Assembly (NCBI RefSeq): GCF_014696135.1
Contig: NZ_JACJPP010000018.1
Coordinates: 124,001-188,000, forward strand
Origin: Nodosilinea sp. FACHB-141
GTDB taxonomy: Bacteria; Cyanobacteriota; Cyanobacteriia; Phormidesmidales; Phormidesmidaceae
Length of the DNA stretch: 64,000 bases
Direction of reading: 5' to 3'
Shown one piece after another: positions 1 to 7,549 of the stretch. The position numbers and the translations under genes were made by a program. Below the pieces are notes generated by a model. That model ran no database searches and was not told the DNA's origin. It saw nothing but the letters and a program-made list of their open reading frames with translations. The number at the start of each line of letters is the position of its first letter. The stretch's first letter is position 1.

Positions 1-189
1 CGGTTTAGCGGCAAAGGTGACGGCCCAGGTGGCAACGATCGCGGCCACCAGATTCACCACCGACTCAGCCGCATCGGATAGAAGTCCGACCGAACCGGTC
101 AGCAAATAGGCCGTTGTTTTAAGCAGGATAGTTAAAACAGCGGCTCCGATGGAGAGCAAGGTGTAAAACCGAGCTGAGCGATCGCCCAT
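1..189 (-). CDS. Cation diffusion facilitator (CDF) family transporter, N-terminal part
   Basis: The reverse strand from an ATG at 189 is open to the window edge, giving 63 codons. The peptide begins [20 protein letters not shown] and runs into a second hydrophobic helix containing [18 protein letters not shown]. That segment matches the first two membrane helices of CDF metal-efflux proteins, where the SD-A-E-S/H pattern contributes the Asp of the intramembrane metal site. CDF proteins exchange Zn2+, Fe2+, Co2+ or Mn2+ for protons across the inner membrane. Substrate cannot be judged from this fragment. The rest of the gene lies outside the window. Confidence 0.8.
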   Translation of the reverse strand, partial: MGDRSARFYTLLSIGAAVLTILLKTTAYLLTGSVGLLSDAAESVVNLVAAIVATWAVTFAAKP

Positions 190-575
190 GGTCAGTCCAA
201 AAGGCAGTAGAGAGGCTAACCCTTTCGCTAGTCTACGGCCAGTTGTCCCTCGGTAAACGGCTCCGGTTGTTTTTGCTGGGCTAGAGCGATCGCTCCGAGT
301 TGAGGGGTTAAGCCCATGGCTACCTCACCCTCGCGTTTCAGTTCCGGTAACCGCCCCAACAACCCCTTAGCCCCTGGAGAAAATAGGAGCTGAACCCTAA
401 GAATCCATGGCCTACCATGCGGAATTATCCCGCTGGCAGCTGAAGGATCTGGAGCGATCCTGCGGCTTTAAGAAGCATGCGATCACCCTACCCAATCACC
501 TACTGCCCACTCTGCCCCCGACGTTGACCCTGCCACCACTCGATGGGGCGCAACGTCCTTCTGACTCTATGACCT
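190..575. other. Intergenic region, 386 bp, no confident gene
   Basis: This lies between the divergent CDF gene and the lipoprotein gene. An open frame starting at 407 overlaps the lipoprotein gene in another frame and resembles no known family, so I do not call it. Promoters for both flanking genes should be here, but I cannot assign -35/-10 boxes with confidence. Confidence 0.5.
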
Positions 576-1235
576 ATGAAAATCCCAACGCGCTTTCCGA
601 CTTTAGTCGGCATCAGTTTACTCACTACGGCTCTACTGGCCTGTTCCGCAAGCCCCCCGTCAACCCCACCAACGCCGCCCGAAACGCCGGCTTCTCAAAC
701 CGACCCGGCCACCCCATCCGGCTGGGCCGACCTTTTAGGGCCTGTTTCTGCTCCCCCAGAGTGGCAGGTCGAGCCCTGCGTCAACGCGGTGCTGCTGTGC
801 GTTGAGGCCGACGGTGAACTGATTGGCACGGTAGAACGCTTTAGCCATCCAATCAGTGAGGTGCCCATGCAGGGCGGCTTACCGCTGCCTGAAGGATCAG
901 AACTTGATTTTCTTCAAGCCTGGGTGAGCGACCACTACCGCGTCATCGAAGAAGACCGGCAGATCGCTGACCCCGCCCTCAAGTTTGTCGGAGAAGCGCC
1001 GGTAGCCATTTCTGTGGGCACCCTGCCTGGACTGCGCTACGACTACACCATTAACCATCCCAACGGAGCGTTGTTTGATCGCGGCATTGGCTATGTGACC
1101 ACCGACGGCACCATGCTCTATGTGTTTGCCACCGGGGTAATTAGCGGCGACCCCAGCGGCTCGTTCTCTGACGAGGGTTTATTTGAAACGTTTTTACCCC
1201 ACCTCAACACCATCATCCAGGGACTAAGACTATGA
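576..1235 (+). CDS. Putative lipoprotein, unknown function
   Basis: A 219-residue protein with a lipoprotein signal peptide: positive start (MKIPTR), hydrophobic stretch, and a lipobox T-A-L-L-A-C with the lipidated Cys at residue 23. A Pro/Thr/Ser-rich linker follows to about residue 50, then a globular domain. I do not recognise the domain. Its size and the terminal amphipathic helix resemble small surface or periplasmic cyanobacterial lipoproteins. The stop codon overlaps an ATG of the downstream WD40 gene, so the two are probably one transcript. The start was chosen because it places the signal peptide at the N-terminus. Confidence 0.7.
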   Translation: MKIPTRFPTLVGISLLTTALLACSASPPSTPPTPPETPASQTDPATPSGWADLLGPVSAPPEWQVEPCVNAVLLCVEADGELIGTVERFSHPISEVPMQGGLPLPEGSELDFLQAWVSDHYRVIEEDRQIADPALKFVGEAPVAISVGTLPGLRYDYTINHPNGALFDRGIGYVTTDGTMLYVFATGVISGDPSGSFSDEGLFETFLPHLNTIIQGLRL

Positions 1236-1246
1236 TGCGAGGCAAT

Positions 1247-3151
1247 ATGAAGCGACTAAAACGGCTGGCCTATTTGGCCCTGGGTCTGGTGCTGGCAACG
1301 ACATTGAGCTGGCCGGTGAATTCTCTCAAAGCTCAGGTCGACCCGACCGCACAGCAAACCAACTGGGCCCAGGCTCAAGCGGTAGATGTGGAGGCACTGC
1401 GATCGCACCTAGCCGCCCAAGACTGGCCCGCCGCCGATGCCGAAACCCGCCGTATTTTAGACCCTTGGATTCATCCGGGGGGCGATATTCTGAGCCGACC
1501 GCTGGCGACCAACATTCCCCCAGAGGTGCTGCAAACCCTCGACCGGCTCTGGGTTGAGGCCAGCGACGGTCGATTTGGCTTTAGCGTGCAGCGGAAAATT
1601 TGGGCTGAGGTGAGAGCCCAGAACCCAGAAGATTCGGCAGTGGCGGCCAAGGCCTTCGGCGATCGCGTCGGCTGGACCCGCCCTCCCGGTATGGAAGACC
1701 CCACCTTTATTGCTGGAGAATGGCTGACCGAGCTAGAAATTAACCCATCCCTAGATGCGCCCGTGGGCCACCTGCCCTGGGCCGGGGTGAGCTGGGAGCA
1801 AATTAGCAAAATTCTGTCGGTCGAAAGCTGTGGCAGCTGCACTATTGACGCCATGTATCTCCAGGGCGAACGGTTCAATCAGCATCTGCCGGTGCTGTTT
1901 AACTGGGTCGACACAGCGCTAGATCTGCCCGTTCCGGCGGTGGGCTCTTGGCAGCAACCCCAGTTGGCAAGCAGCATCGATCTAAAATCCCTCTACCCCG
2001 ATTCCCCCTGCCCGATTTACACCGCGTCTTCAGCCATTAGCCCCAACGGGGCGGTGATTGCCATCGGCAGCTACAGCTACGAGCGATCATGCATTCGGGG
2101 AGAAAGCGCCCTGGCCCTATGGAACGCTGAGCGCGGCAACCGCATCATTACGCTGCACCGGGGGCCAGCCCTAGAGGCTTCCGCCCAAGGGAACCCGCCC
2201 CAGGAACCCGCAAGCCAAAGAACGCGCATCGTTGGGGATGTGGCCAATGCCGTGGCGTTTACCCCCGACAGCCAGTTGGTCGCGGCGGGCATGTCCTACG
2301 GTGTGGTGCGGCTCTGGTCTGCGACGACCGGCGAGCCGGTCCGCACGTTTCAGGGGCATCGGTACGCGGTGCGGGCGATCGCCATCAGCCCTGACGGCAA
2401 AACTTTGGCCAGCGCCAGCGCCGACCAAACCCTAAAACTGTGGAATCTCCAAACCGGGCAGCTGTTGCGGACGATATCGATGAATGCCGCTGATGGTATG
2501 GTGCACACTCTGCGGTTTAGCCCCAACGGTCAGCGGTTGGCCACGGCAACTGACCAAAACACCCTCCAGCTTTGGGATGTCACCACTGGGCAACAGGTGC
2601 GTACCCTGGTGAACCGGGCCACAAACCGCTACCCCCTGCTGCCTCTGGCTTTTAGCCCCGATGGGCAAGTTCTGGCAACGGGCGATCGCGACAACAGCGT
2701 CAAGCTTTGGAACGCCACCACTGGCGCTCGCCAGCTTACCCTCACCGGTCACACCGAGCCAGTACGGCACCTGGCCTTTAGCCCAGACTCTCAGCGTCTG
2801 GCCACCAGCGACGGTGAAACGGCTCGCCTGTGGAACCGGCAAACCTATGAGACGGTTCACACCCTTATGCTGAACCAAAGCGTGGGGCACCCCATTCAGC
2901 CGACCAATCTAGGCGAAGTGGCTTTTAGCCCCGACGGACAGACCTTGGCCACCAGCACTCTGCTGTTGCCTCTAGTGCAGAGCGAGCCCATTCCTGGTCA
3001 GGGCATTACCCTCTGGTCGGTGGCGACTGGGCGATCGCTCGCGCAACTCCACGACGTGGGCCAGTTTCAGTTCAGCCCCAATGGTCAGTTTTTGATGGCC
3101 CAGGGTCAGCGGGTGCAGCTCTGGCATCCCTATCGTGGCCTAGTGCAGTAG
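1247..3151 (+). CDS. WD40 repeat protein with signal peptide
   Basis: About 634 residues. The ATG at 1247 is preferred because GAGG lies five bases upstream and it puts a KRLKR n-region directly before a hydrophobic signal segment. An in-frame ATG at 1232 overlaps the upstream stop codon and cannot be excluded. The first ~250 residues are helical and contain a GUN4-like stretch (LRSHLAAQDWPAADAETRRI near the start), the tetrapyrrole-binding fold often fused to other domains in cyanobacteria. From about residue 255 there are roughly seven WD repeats with the typical FSPDGQxLAT...xxLW pattern, which form a beta-propeller for protein contacts. Ligand and partners are unknown. It is probably co-transcribed with the lipoprotein gene. 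Confidence 0.8.
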   Translation: MKRLKRLAYLALGLVLATTLSWPVNSLKAQVDPTAQQTNWAQAQAVDVEALRSHLAAQDWPAADAETRRILDPWIHPGGDILSRPLATNIPPEVLQTLDRLWVEASDGRFGFSVQRKIWAEVRAQNPEDSAVAAKAFGDRVGWTRPPGMEDPTFIAGEWLTELEINPSLDAPVGHLPWAGVSWEQISKILSVESCGSCTIDAMYLQGERFNQHLPVLFNWVDTALDLPVPAVGSWQQPQLASSIDLKSLYPDSPCPIYTASSAISPNGAVIAIGSYSYERSCIRGESALALWNAERGNRIITLHRGPALEASAQGNPPQEPASQRTRIVGDVANAVAFTPDSQLVAAGMSYGVVRLWSATTGEPVRTFQGHRYAVRAIAISPDGKTLASASADQTLKLWNLQTGQLLRTISMNAADGMVHTLRFSPNGQRLATATDQNTLQLWDVTTGQQVRTLVNRATNRYPLLPLAFSPDGQVLATGDRDNSVKLWNATTGARQLTLTGHTEPVRHLAFSPDSQRLATSDGETARLWNRQTYETVHTLMLNQSVGHPIQPTNLGEVAFSPDGQTLATSTLLLPLVQSEPIPGQGITLWSVATGRSLAQLHDVGQFQFSPNGQFLMAQGQRVQLWHPYRGLVQ

Positions 3152-3202
3152 CTAATGTAGCCGTTGCGATCGAGGGTTAATCCGAAATCCGATTTGGTAA
3201 AC

Positions 3203-3253
3203 CCTGGTTCATAACCAGGAACCCCGTAGGGGCGTAGCATGCTACGCCCCTAC
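3203..3253. repeat. Hairpin plus perfect 28-bp palindrome (dispersed cyanobacterial repeat type)
   Basis: At 3203-3219, CCTGGTT and AACCAGG flank a 3-base loop. At 3226-3253 is a perfect 28-bp palindrome built on the half-site GTAGGGGCGTAGCA. It sits between the convergent WD40 and crtW genes. Similar GGGGC-rich palindromes are scattered through many cyanobacterial genomes. It may also act as a bidirectional transcription stop, although no T-run follows. Confidence 0.75.
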
Positions 3254-3310
3254 AAATTGTGGGTATTCATTTGGAATTTGATATTAGGCCGCAATCGCAA
3301 TGGTTGTAGG

Positions 3311-4024
3311 CTAGTGCGTTACCCCAGTTTCAAGATTGAACTGGCGGGCTGAGGGCAGGTGGTACCAAGGCAGATGGGGATATTCGTGGTGCTCCCAGTG
3401 GTAGCCGAAGTAGTAACAAGTCAACAGCGACAGCACGAGCGGATAGTTGCTGCTAGTCGCATAGTGAGAATTGGCTTGCCCCGCTCGGTGCGGCAAGTAG
3501 GTGCCAAACAAAAACAGCTGCATCGAGCTTAGGACGATGGGCAACAGCCAAAACAAGCCCAGGTTGCTAACAGAAGTTTGAAATCCAATGATGAACGTTA
3601 GACCAATGGCAATTAGCTTTACCAGCATGACCATCTTTTCTCGGCCGTTGAGATAGCCCGACATAAATTTCCAATACCAACGGGCAAAGCTGCGGTGAAT
3701 GCCGTCGTGAAAATCGGGATCTTGAGCTTGACCAGGATACCGATGATGCCGCCAGTGGTTGATAGTCAGTTTCTGATAGGACAAGGGGGCATATAGGCTG
3801 ACAGCCAGTCGCCCAATGCCGTGGTTTAAGCGGCGATCGCCCGGCACCACGACCCCGTGAATGGCGTCGTGAGCCACAATAAATAGCCCAGTTTGAATAT
3901 AAGTACGCCCCAGTATGGCCGCAACAATCCACAACAGGTTGAGCTGGGATATATCTACCAGCAAAAGCCCTGCTAAACTGCTCAGCCAGAGCGCCACAAT
4001 TACTAATGCAACAAAAATACCCAT
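3311..4024 (-). CDS. crtW: Beta-carotene ketolase (CrtW type)
   Basis: 237 residues of the membrane fatty-acid-desaturase-like di-iron family. The His clusters are HDAIH (52-56), HWRHH (90-94), DPDFHDG (102-108) and HWEHHEYPHLPW (209-220), the last typical of CrtW. The enzyme adds 4-keto groups to beta-ionone rings, giving echinenone, canthaxanthin or keto-myxoxanthophyll, in the thylakoid or cytoplasmic membrane. Compared with Nostoc CrtW the N-terminus appears about 25-30 residues short. No upstream in-frame ATG, GTG or TTG exists before a stop, and a small hairpin (4036-4051) lies just ahead of the ATG. It is downstream of the hydroxylase-like gene and probably co-transcribed with it (62-bp gap). 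Confidence 0.87.
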   Translation of the reverse strand: MGIFVALVIVALWLSSLAGLLLVDISQLNLLWIVAAILGRTYIQTGLFIVAHDAIHGVVVPGDRRLNHGIGRLAVSLYAPLSYQKLTINHWRHHRYPGQAQDPDFHDGIHRSFARWYWKFMSGYLNGREKMVMLVKLIAIGLTFIIGFQTSVSNLGLFWLLPIVLSSMQLFLFGTYLPHRAGQANSHYATSSNYPLVLSLLTCYYFGYHWEHHEYPHLPWYHLPSARQFNLETGVTH

Positions 4025-4086
4025 GACAAGAAATGGCCTATAAAAATAGGCTATAGAGTTCAGTAATTAACACTTAGAGCTGTGGG

Positions 4087-4863
4087 CTAGACGCTGTCGC
4101 TGCGACCGAATCGAAAGTCGCTTAGGTTTTGCGTATAGTTCGGATCTTGGGTGCCCAGCAGCCGATCCCAAAACGTGAAATAAAGCCCATAGTGCACAGC
4201 ATATTTGAGGTGGTGAATAGAGTGATGGGCGGGGCCAATCACCCACTCTCCTAGCCAGTGGTGAGGGAACAGAGCCGGTAGGCGATCTGGCCCCAAATGG
4301 TTAAGCACAGCCCACACCGTCATCGTTGTGAGCACGGCAAGCACTGTAATAAAATGCAGCGGCAGCACAAAGACAATGCCGACTAAAAAGAGCGCTTGAA
4401 CAACGGCCTCCAAAGGGTCAAAGGCAAACGAAGTCCAGGGGGTAGGGTAGCGCGATCGGTGGTGTCCCCGGTGGAGCCAGGGAAACAGCTTGGGGTGGTG
4501 AAACAGTCGGTGGGTGAAATAGAAATAGGTATCTTGCAAAACCAAGACTGCGCTATAGCTAACCCCCAAATACCACAGTCCATATTGTCTTGGGTCGGTG
4601 TAGAGGCGAGTGGCTCCGTCTTCGTAGGAAGAGAGAATAAAGCCAGCGGCCAACGCAAACACCAGGGCCGACAGCGCCGAAAGATTGATATCGTGACGAA
4701 TCGCTGGCCAGGATGGCACCCGATGCCGCAGCCGAGGGTTGATAAATGACCGACTGATGGGCGAGTAAAAGACCCAGTAGGTGATGCCTGCCACTAAAAA
4801 ATAGCGGAACATAATGATTCCTAAAAAGGCGATGCTGTAAAACTCAAAGGATTGTTCTCTCAA
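4087..4863 (-). CDS. Sterol desaturase / fatty acid hydroxylase superfamily protein
   Basis: 258 residues, with hydrophobic helices at about 8-33, 60-80, 98-117 and 155-190. The histidine motifs are HRLFHH (118-123), HRGHH (131-135) and HHSIHH (213-218), which together give the di-iron site of the superfamily. Members oxidise lipids or carotenoid rings (for example ERG3, CrtZ and CrtG). Lying 62 bp upstream of crtW on the same strand, it could hydroxylate a carotenoid ring, but this is an inference from position. The substrate cannot be read from the sequence. A lipid-modifying role is equally possible. Confidence 0.78.
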   Translation of the reverse strand: MREQSFEFYSIAFLGIIMFRYFLVAGITYWVFYSPISRSFINPRLRHRVPSWPAIRHDINLSALSALVFALAAGFILSSYEDGATRLYTDPRQYGLWYLGVSYSAVLVLQDTYFYFTHRLFHHPKLFPWLHRGHHRSRYPTPWTSFAFDPLEAVVQALFLVGIVFVLPLHFITVLAVLTTMTVWAVLNHLGPDRLPALFPHHWLGEWVIGPAHHSIHHLKYAVHYGLYFTFWDRLLGTQDPNYTQNLSDFRFGRSDSV

Positions 4864-5181
4864 GTCGATTTAGTTCCTTTTTAGGCCCTTGATGGTGCAG
4901 TGGTATCCGCCCGAGGTGCGTGTTAACGCTTTAGAGATCGCTTGGACTGCTCGATGTAGACCGAGCTTACAGCAGGTCAGCTATTGAGTCTGGCGATCGC
5001 TCGCCACACCTAAGGAGTGATTGCCGCTATCGCCAGGTCAGTTAAGACATGCTGTACATCCCTAGGTGGCGCTAGGACGGCAGCGTGCTACCTCGGTTTT
5101 TCCGGTGATAGGCACCTATGCCTCAAGCGAGTTGGTCAACCTACCCCATTGGCATTACCCTATCCTGCCAAAGACAAATTA

Positions 5182-5208
5182 CCACCCGTCGTTTGGGCGG
5201 TTTTTAAG
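5182..5208 (+). terminator. Possible Rho-independent terminator of an unidentified transcript
   Basis: Stem ACCACCC / GGGCGGT with one mismatch and a 7-base loop, followed by TTTTAAGTTTTT. No coding region ends nearby on this strand, so it may close a non-coding RNA. Confidence 0.45.
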
Positions 5209-5488
5209 TTTTTATAAGAAAGATCGTCAATGAGTCTTCATGCTGCACATCCTCCAATTTGTAGCTAGCAGTTGCGTTGGCGATGCGAGCCTTTGACCCT
5301 CGCGGTGCAGCAGCCAGAGACAATAGGAAGGTCGCAGGTTGACTTACAGGCTAAAAATTAGTTGTTGATGTTGCCTGCCACCATAGCTATCTCGCATCGC
5401 GGTCTTGCACGAAGACGTAGCCCTGGAACCATCTAATCTGATTTTTAGTGCAAGTAGTTCGCTAGCAGGCGAGGGCTATATTGACAGG

Positions 5489-5785
5489 TCAATTTGAGAT
5501 ATTGCGGCCTGCATCGGCAGTTTGTTCTCTGAAGACATTACACTGCTGTGCCACTTTGCTTTGCAGCAAGGTCAGTAAGCCATACAGCTGTGCCACTTCG
5601 CTATACAGCGACGTGAATAAGCCATACAGCTGTGCCAGTTTGCTATGCAGCTGTGCCACTTTGCTTTGCAGCGACGTCAATATGCTAAACAGCTGTGCCA
5701 CTTCGTTATACAGCGGCCTCAATACGCCAAACAGCTGTGCCACTTTGCTATACAGCGGTCTTAGTTTGTTAAACGGGCTGCTCAA
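5489..5785 (-). CDS. Possible small coiled-coil protein encoded by the tandem repeat
   Basis: 98 codons from a TTG at 5785. The frame is open back to about 5855 but contains no ATG. The product is almost entirely a repeated 14-residue motif with Leu/Val at heptad a and d positions (SEVAQLYGLLTSLQSKVAQL style), which predicts a parallel coiled coil. The opposite strand gives a Cys/Ser-rich, implausible peptide. With no ATG and no clear ribosome site this may be a remnant or only a repeat array. I list it because a heptad periodicity preserved across six copies is unlikely without past selection. Confidence 0.35.
   Translation of the reverse strand: MSSPFNKLRPLYSKVAQLFGVLRPLYNEVAQLFSILTSLQSKVAQLHSKLAQLYGLFTSLYSEVAQLYGLLTLLQSKVAQQCNVFREQTADAGRNISN
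5543..5773. repeat. Degenerate 42-bp tandem repeat (about five and a half units)
   Basis: Copies of a unit beginning C-A/T-G-CTGTGCCACTT start at 5543, 5585, 5627, 5648, 5690 and 5732. The spacing is 42 bp except for one 21-bp half-unit (5627 to 5648). Because 42 and 21 are multiples of 21 (seven codons), every copy stays in frame. On the reverse strand each unit encodes two heptads of the type L-x-x-L-Y-S-E-V-A-Q-L-Y-x-L. Confidence 0.85.
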
Positions 5786-5874
5786 TGCGCCAAGTTGCGG
5801 GGGCAGTGTGCTTGTTTTTGGCGATCGCAGCCCCCGACGGCAAAATTTATGCAGTCAGGGACTGGCAGGATGCG

Positions 5875-6156
5875 TTATTCGATCAGCACGGTTTTGGTGG
5901 CGATCGCCATCCAGATCCCGGTGCCGCTGGATGCTGAGCCAAGAATGTCACTGATAGGTGGCACAGGAATAGGGTCGCTCCAGTCGTTGGGATCGGTGTA
6001 GCTGTGGGCATGGAGGATTTTGATGGTGCGGTCTATGCCGGCGAGGCTGCCGTAGAGCATGTGTCGCACTCGCTCGGGGCGAGGATGGGGATGCGCGGGC
6101 TGGGCAGGCGGAAGATTTGACGCGCCGGATGCGTCGGGATTGAGGTATTCAAACAT
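5875..6156 (-). CDS. Conserved small cyanobacterial protein, unknown function
   Basis: 93 residues starting MFEYLNPD, with GGAG nine bases upstream of the ATG. An in-frame ATG at 6210 would add 18 residues but has no such support. A Pro/His-rich linker (residues ~18-30) is followed by a basic helix containing RPERVRHMLYGSLAGIDRTI, the segment LHAHSYTDPNDWSDPIP, and a hydrophobic C-terminus. From memory, the RVRHMLYG and EPNDWS-type motifs recur in short hypothetical proteins of many cyanobacteria. No function is known to me. It is transcribed divergently from the alpha/beta hydrolase. Confidence 0.7.
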   Translation of the reverse strand: MFEYLNPDASGASNLPPAQPAHPHPRPERVRHMLYGSLAGIDRTIKILHAHSYTDPNDWSDPIPVPPISDILGSASSGTGIWMAIATKTVLIE

Positions 6157-6329
6157 CGGTTCTGTCTCCAGTTGTGGTTTAGGAAGACAGAACACGAAAA
6201 CCTTAGCCACCCGCTGAAGTGCAAATTGGGGTGGCTAAGGTACGATCCCCTTAGCCTTGCAATCTGCCCGAGAGATTTGCGGGGTTAGCTGTTCGTAGGT
6301 GTACCACCATCTGCTTAGGAATCAACTAA

Positions 6330-7328
6330 ATGCTATGGCTTGTTGTACCCCTTGGGGTAGTGATCGGAGTAGTTGGGTTTGGAGCAATTTATCAAGCACT
6401 TGCCACAAGTCGCGATCGCCGGAAATTTCCACCACCTGGAAAAGTAGTTCAAGTCAACGGTAAAAAGTGGCACTATCAAATGATGGGCGAAGGTCTCCCA
6501 ACAGTCATTGTGGATAGTGGAGCCGGGGGTACTCACCTAGATTGGCAATCAGTACAGCCTGAAGTTGCTAAATTTACGAGAATCTTGACCTACGATCGCG
6601 CAGGCTATGGCTGGAGCGATGTCAGTTCAGAACCGCGTACCGCTGAGCAAGCTGTTGACGAGCTGCGACAACTTTTAAGAAAGGTTGAAATTGAACCACC
6701 TTATATTTTAGTGGGAATGTCTTTAAGTGGTTTATTCACCCGCTTATTTGCCTATCACTATCCTGAAGAAGTGGTTGGGATGGTTTTAGTAGATGTTGCT
6801 CATGAGCGAATGTATGAGGACACACCCGTCGAATGGGTGGAATTAAACAAGCGGCTCGAAGGACTGTTGACCTACGTAGTGCCAATTATGGGACGTACTG
6901 GTCTGCTTCGTTTGCTGGTCACTTTTGATTCTTTGCCCATGGCAGCTGGTTTATTCCAAAAGTTTCCACCTTCAATTCGCTCTCTAGCTAAAGCACTCTA
7001 TTCTCAAACGCAGTTTGGGAAAACCTTTGCTCAGGAATCGGCGGCGGTATCAGTCAGCATGCATCAAGTCGAACAGGTTCGCCAGACAAAGTTGTTTCCT
7101 GATATTCCTCTCGTTGTTTTGTCGGCTGGAAAACCAGATTTTGACATAACTAAAGAGGTAGTTGAAAAGCTGCAAACATTACATGCAGATTTAGCCAACC
7201 AGTCACCCCAAGGCGTTCACATTGTTGCCCATGAAAGTGGGCACGCAATCCACCTCGATAAACCACAATTCGTTATTGATGCAATTCGTCAAGTTGTTGA
7301 AATAGTGCGTTGCAATGGTGTCCCATGA
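6330..7328 (+). CDS. Alpha/beta hydrolase with N-terminal membrane anchor
   Basis: 332 residues. Residues 2-24 form a hydrophobic anchor. The hydrolase fold follows, with an oxyanion-loop DSGAGG (62-67), the nucleophile elbow GMSLSG (Ser131), and a C-terminal HESGHAIHLDKP in which His308 probably completes the triad. Sequence around the elbow resembles haloperoxidase/esterase-type hydrolases, but the substrate is unknown. The gene is less G+C-rich than its neighbours and uses more AT-ending codons, which may point to acquisition by transfer. It stands alone between a divergent small gene and the WG-repeat lipoprotein. Confidence 0.83.
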   Translation: MLWLVVPLGVVIGVVGFGAIYQALATSRDRRKFPPPGKVVQVNGKKWHYQMMGEGLPTVIVDSGAGGTHLDWQSVQPEVAKFTRILTYDRAGYGWSDVSSEPRTAEQAVDELRQLLRKVEIEPPYILVGMSLSGLFTRLFAYHYPEEVVGMVLVDVAHERMYEDTPVEWVELNKRLEGLLTYVVPIMGRTGLLRLLVTFDSLPMAAGLFQKFPPSIRSLAKALYSQTQFGKTFAQESAAVSVSMHQVEQVRQTKLFPDIPLVVLSAGKPDFDITKEVVEKLQTLHADLANQSPQGVHIVAHESGHAIHLDKPQFVIDAIRQVVEIVRCNGVP

Positions 7329-7549
7329 CAATACCTATGCACACCAACCGTTTAAAGATCGCTTATAGGCGCTCGAGGTCACCTGCGGCGGGTGATGGAC
7401 ATCGTTAGCTGGTTTCACCTCGATGCATCAGTATCTGACACTCACCTTACAAGGGGGCAATGAGTCCGTAAGCACTCAGAAGGCTACCGCCAATCTCCCC
7501 TAAACCCCTTTGAATTTTGGATTCTAGATTCTGGAGTGGATGGTGTGGC

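Larger units (their letters stand above)
4864..5874. other. Long non-coding stretch, about 1 kb
   Basis: No convincing conserved protein is found here. It contains: a likely terminator at 5182-5208 (an ACCACCC/GGGCGGT stem followed by T-rich sequence) with no obvious gene upstream, so a small RNA transcribed from roughly 4.95 kb is possible; imperfect inverted arms CTAAAAATTAG and CTGATTTTTAG near 5353 and 5440; and the 42-bp tandem repeat at 5543-5773. An open frame at 5017-5217 has atypical composition and a poorly spaced ribosome site, and I left it out. Confidence 0.5.

Noticed and set aside
407..805. 132-codon open frame upstream of and overlapping the lipoprotein gene
   Set aside because: It overlaps the clear lipoprotein gene in another frame and its residues resemble no family.
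3311..4024. CrtW as an ordinary fatty-acid desaturase
   Set aside because: The closing HWEHHEYPHLPW and DPDFHDG motifs are specific for beta-carotene ketolases.
5017..5217. 66-codon open frame ahead of the orphan terminator
   Set aside because: The GTG start sits immediately against the purine stretch, and composition is atypical. A non-coding RNA is as likely.
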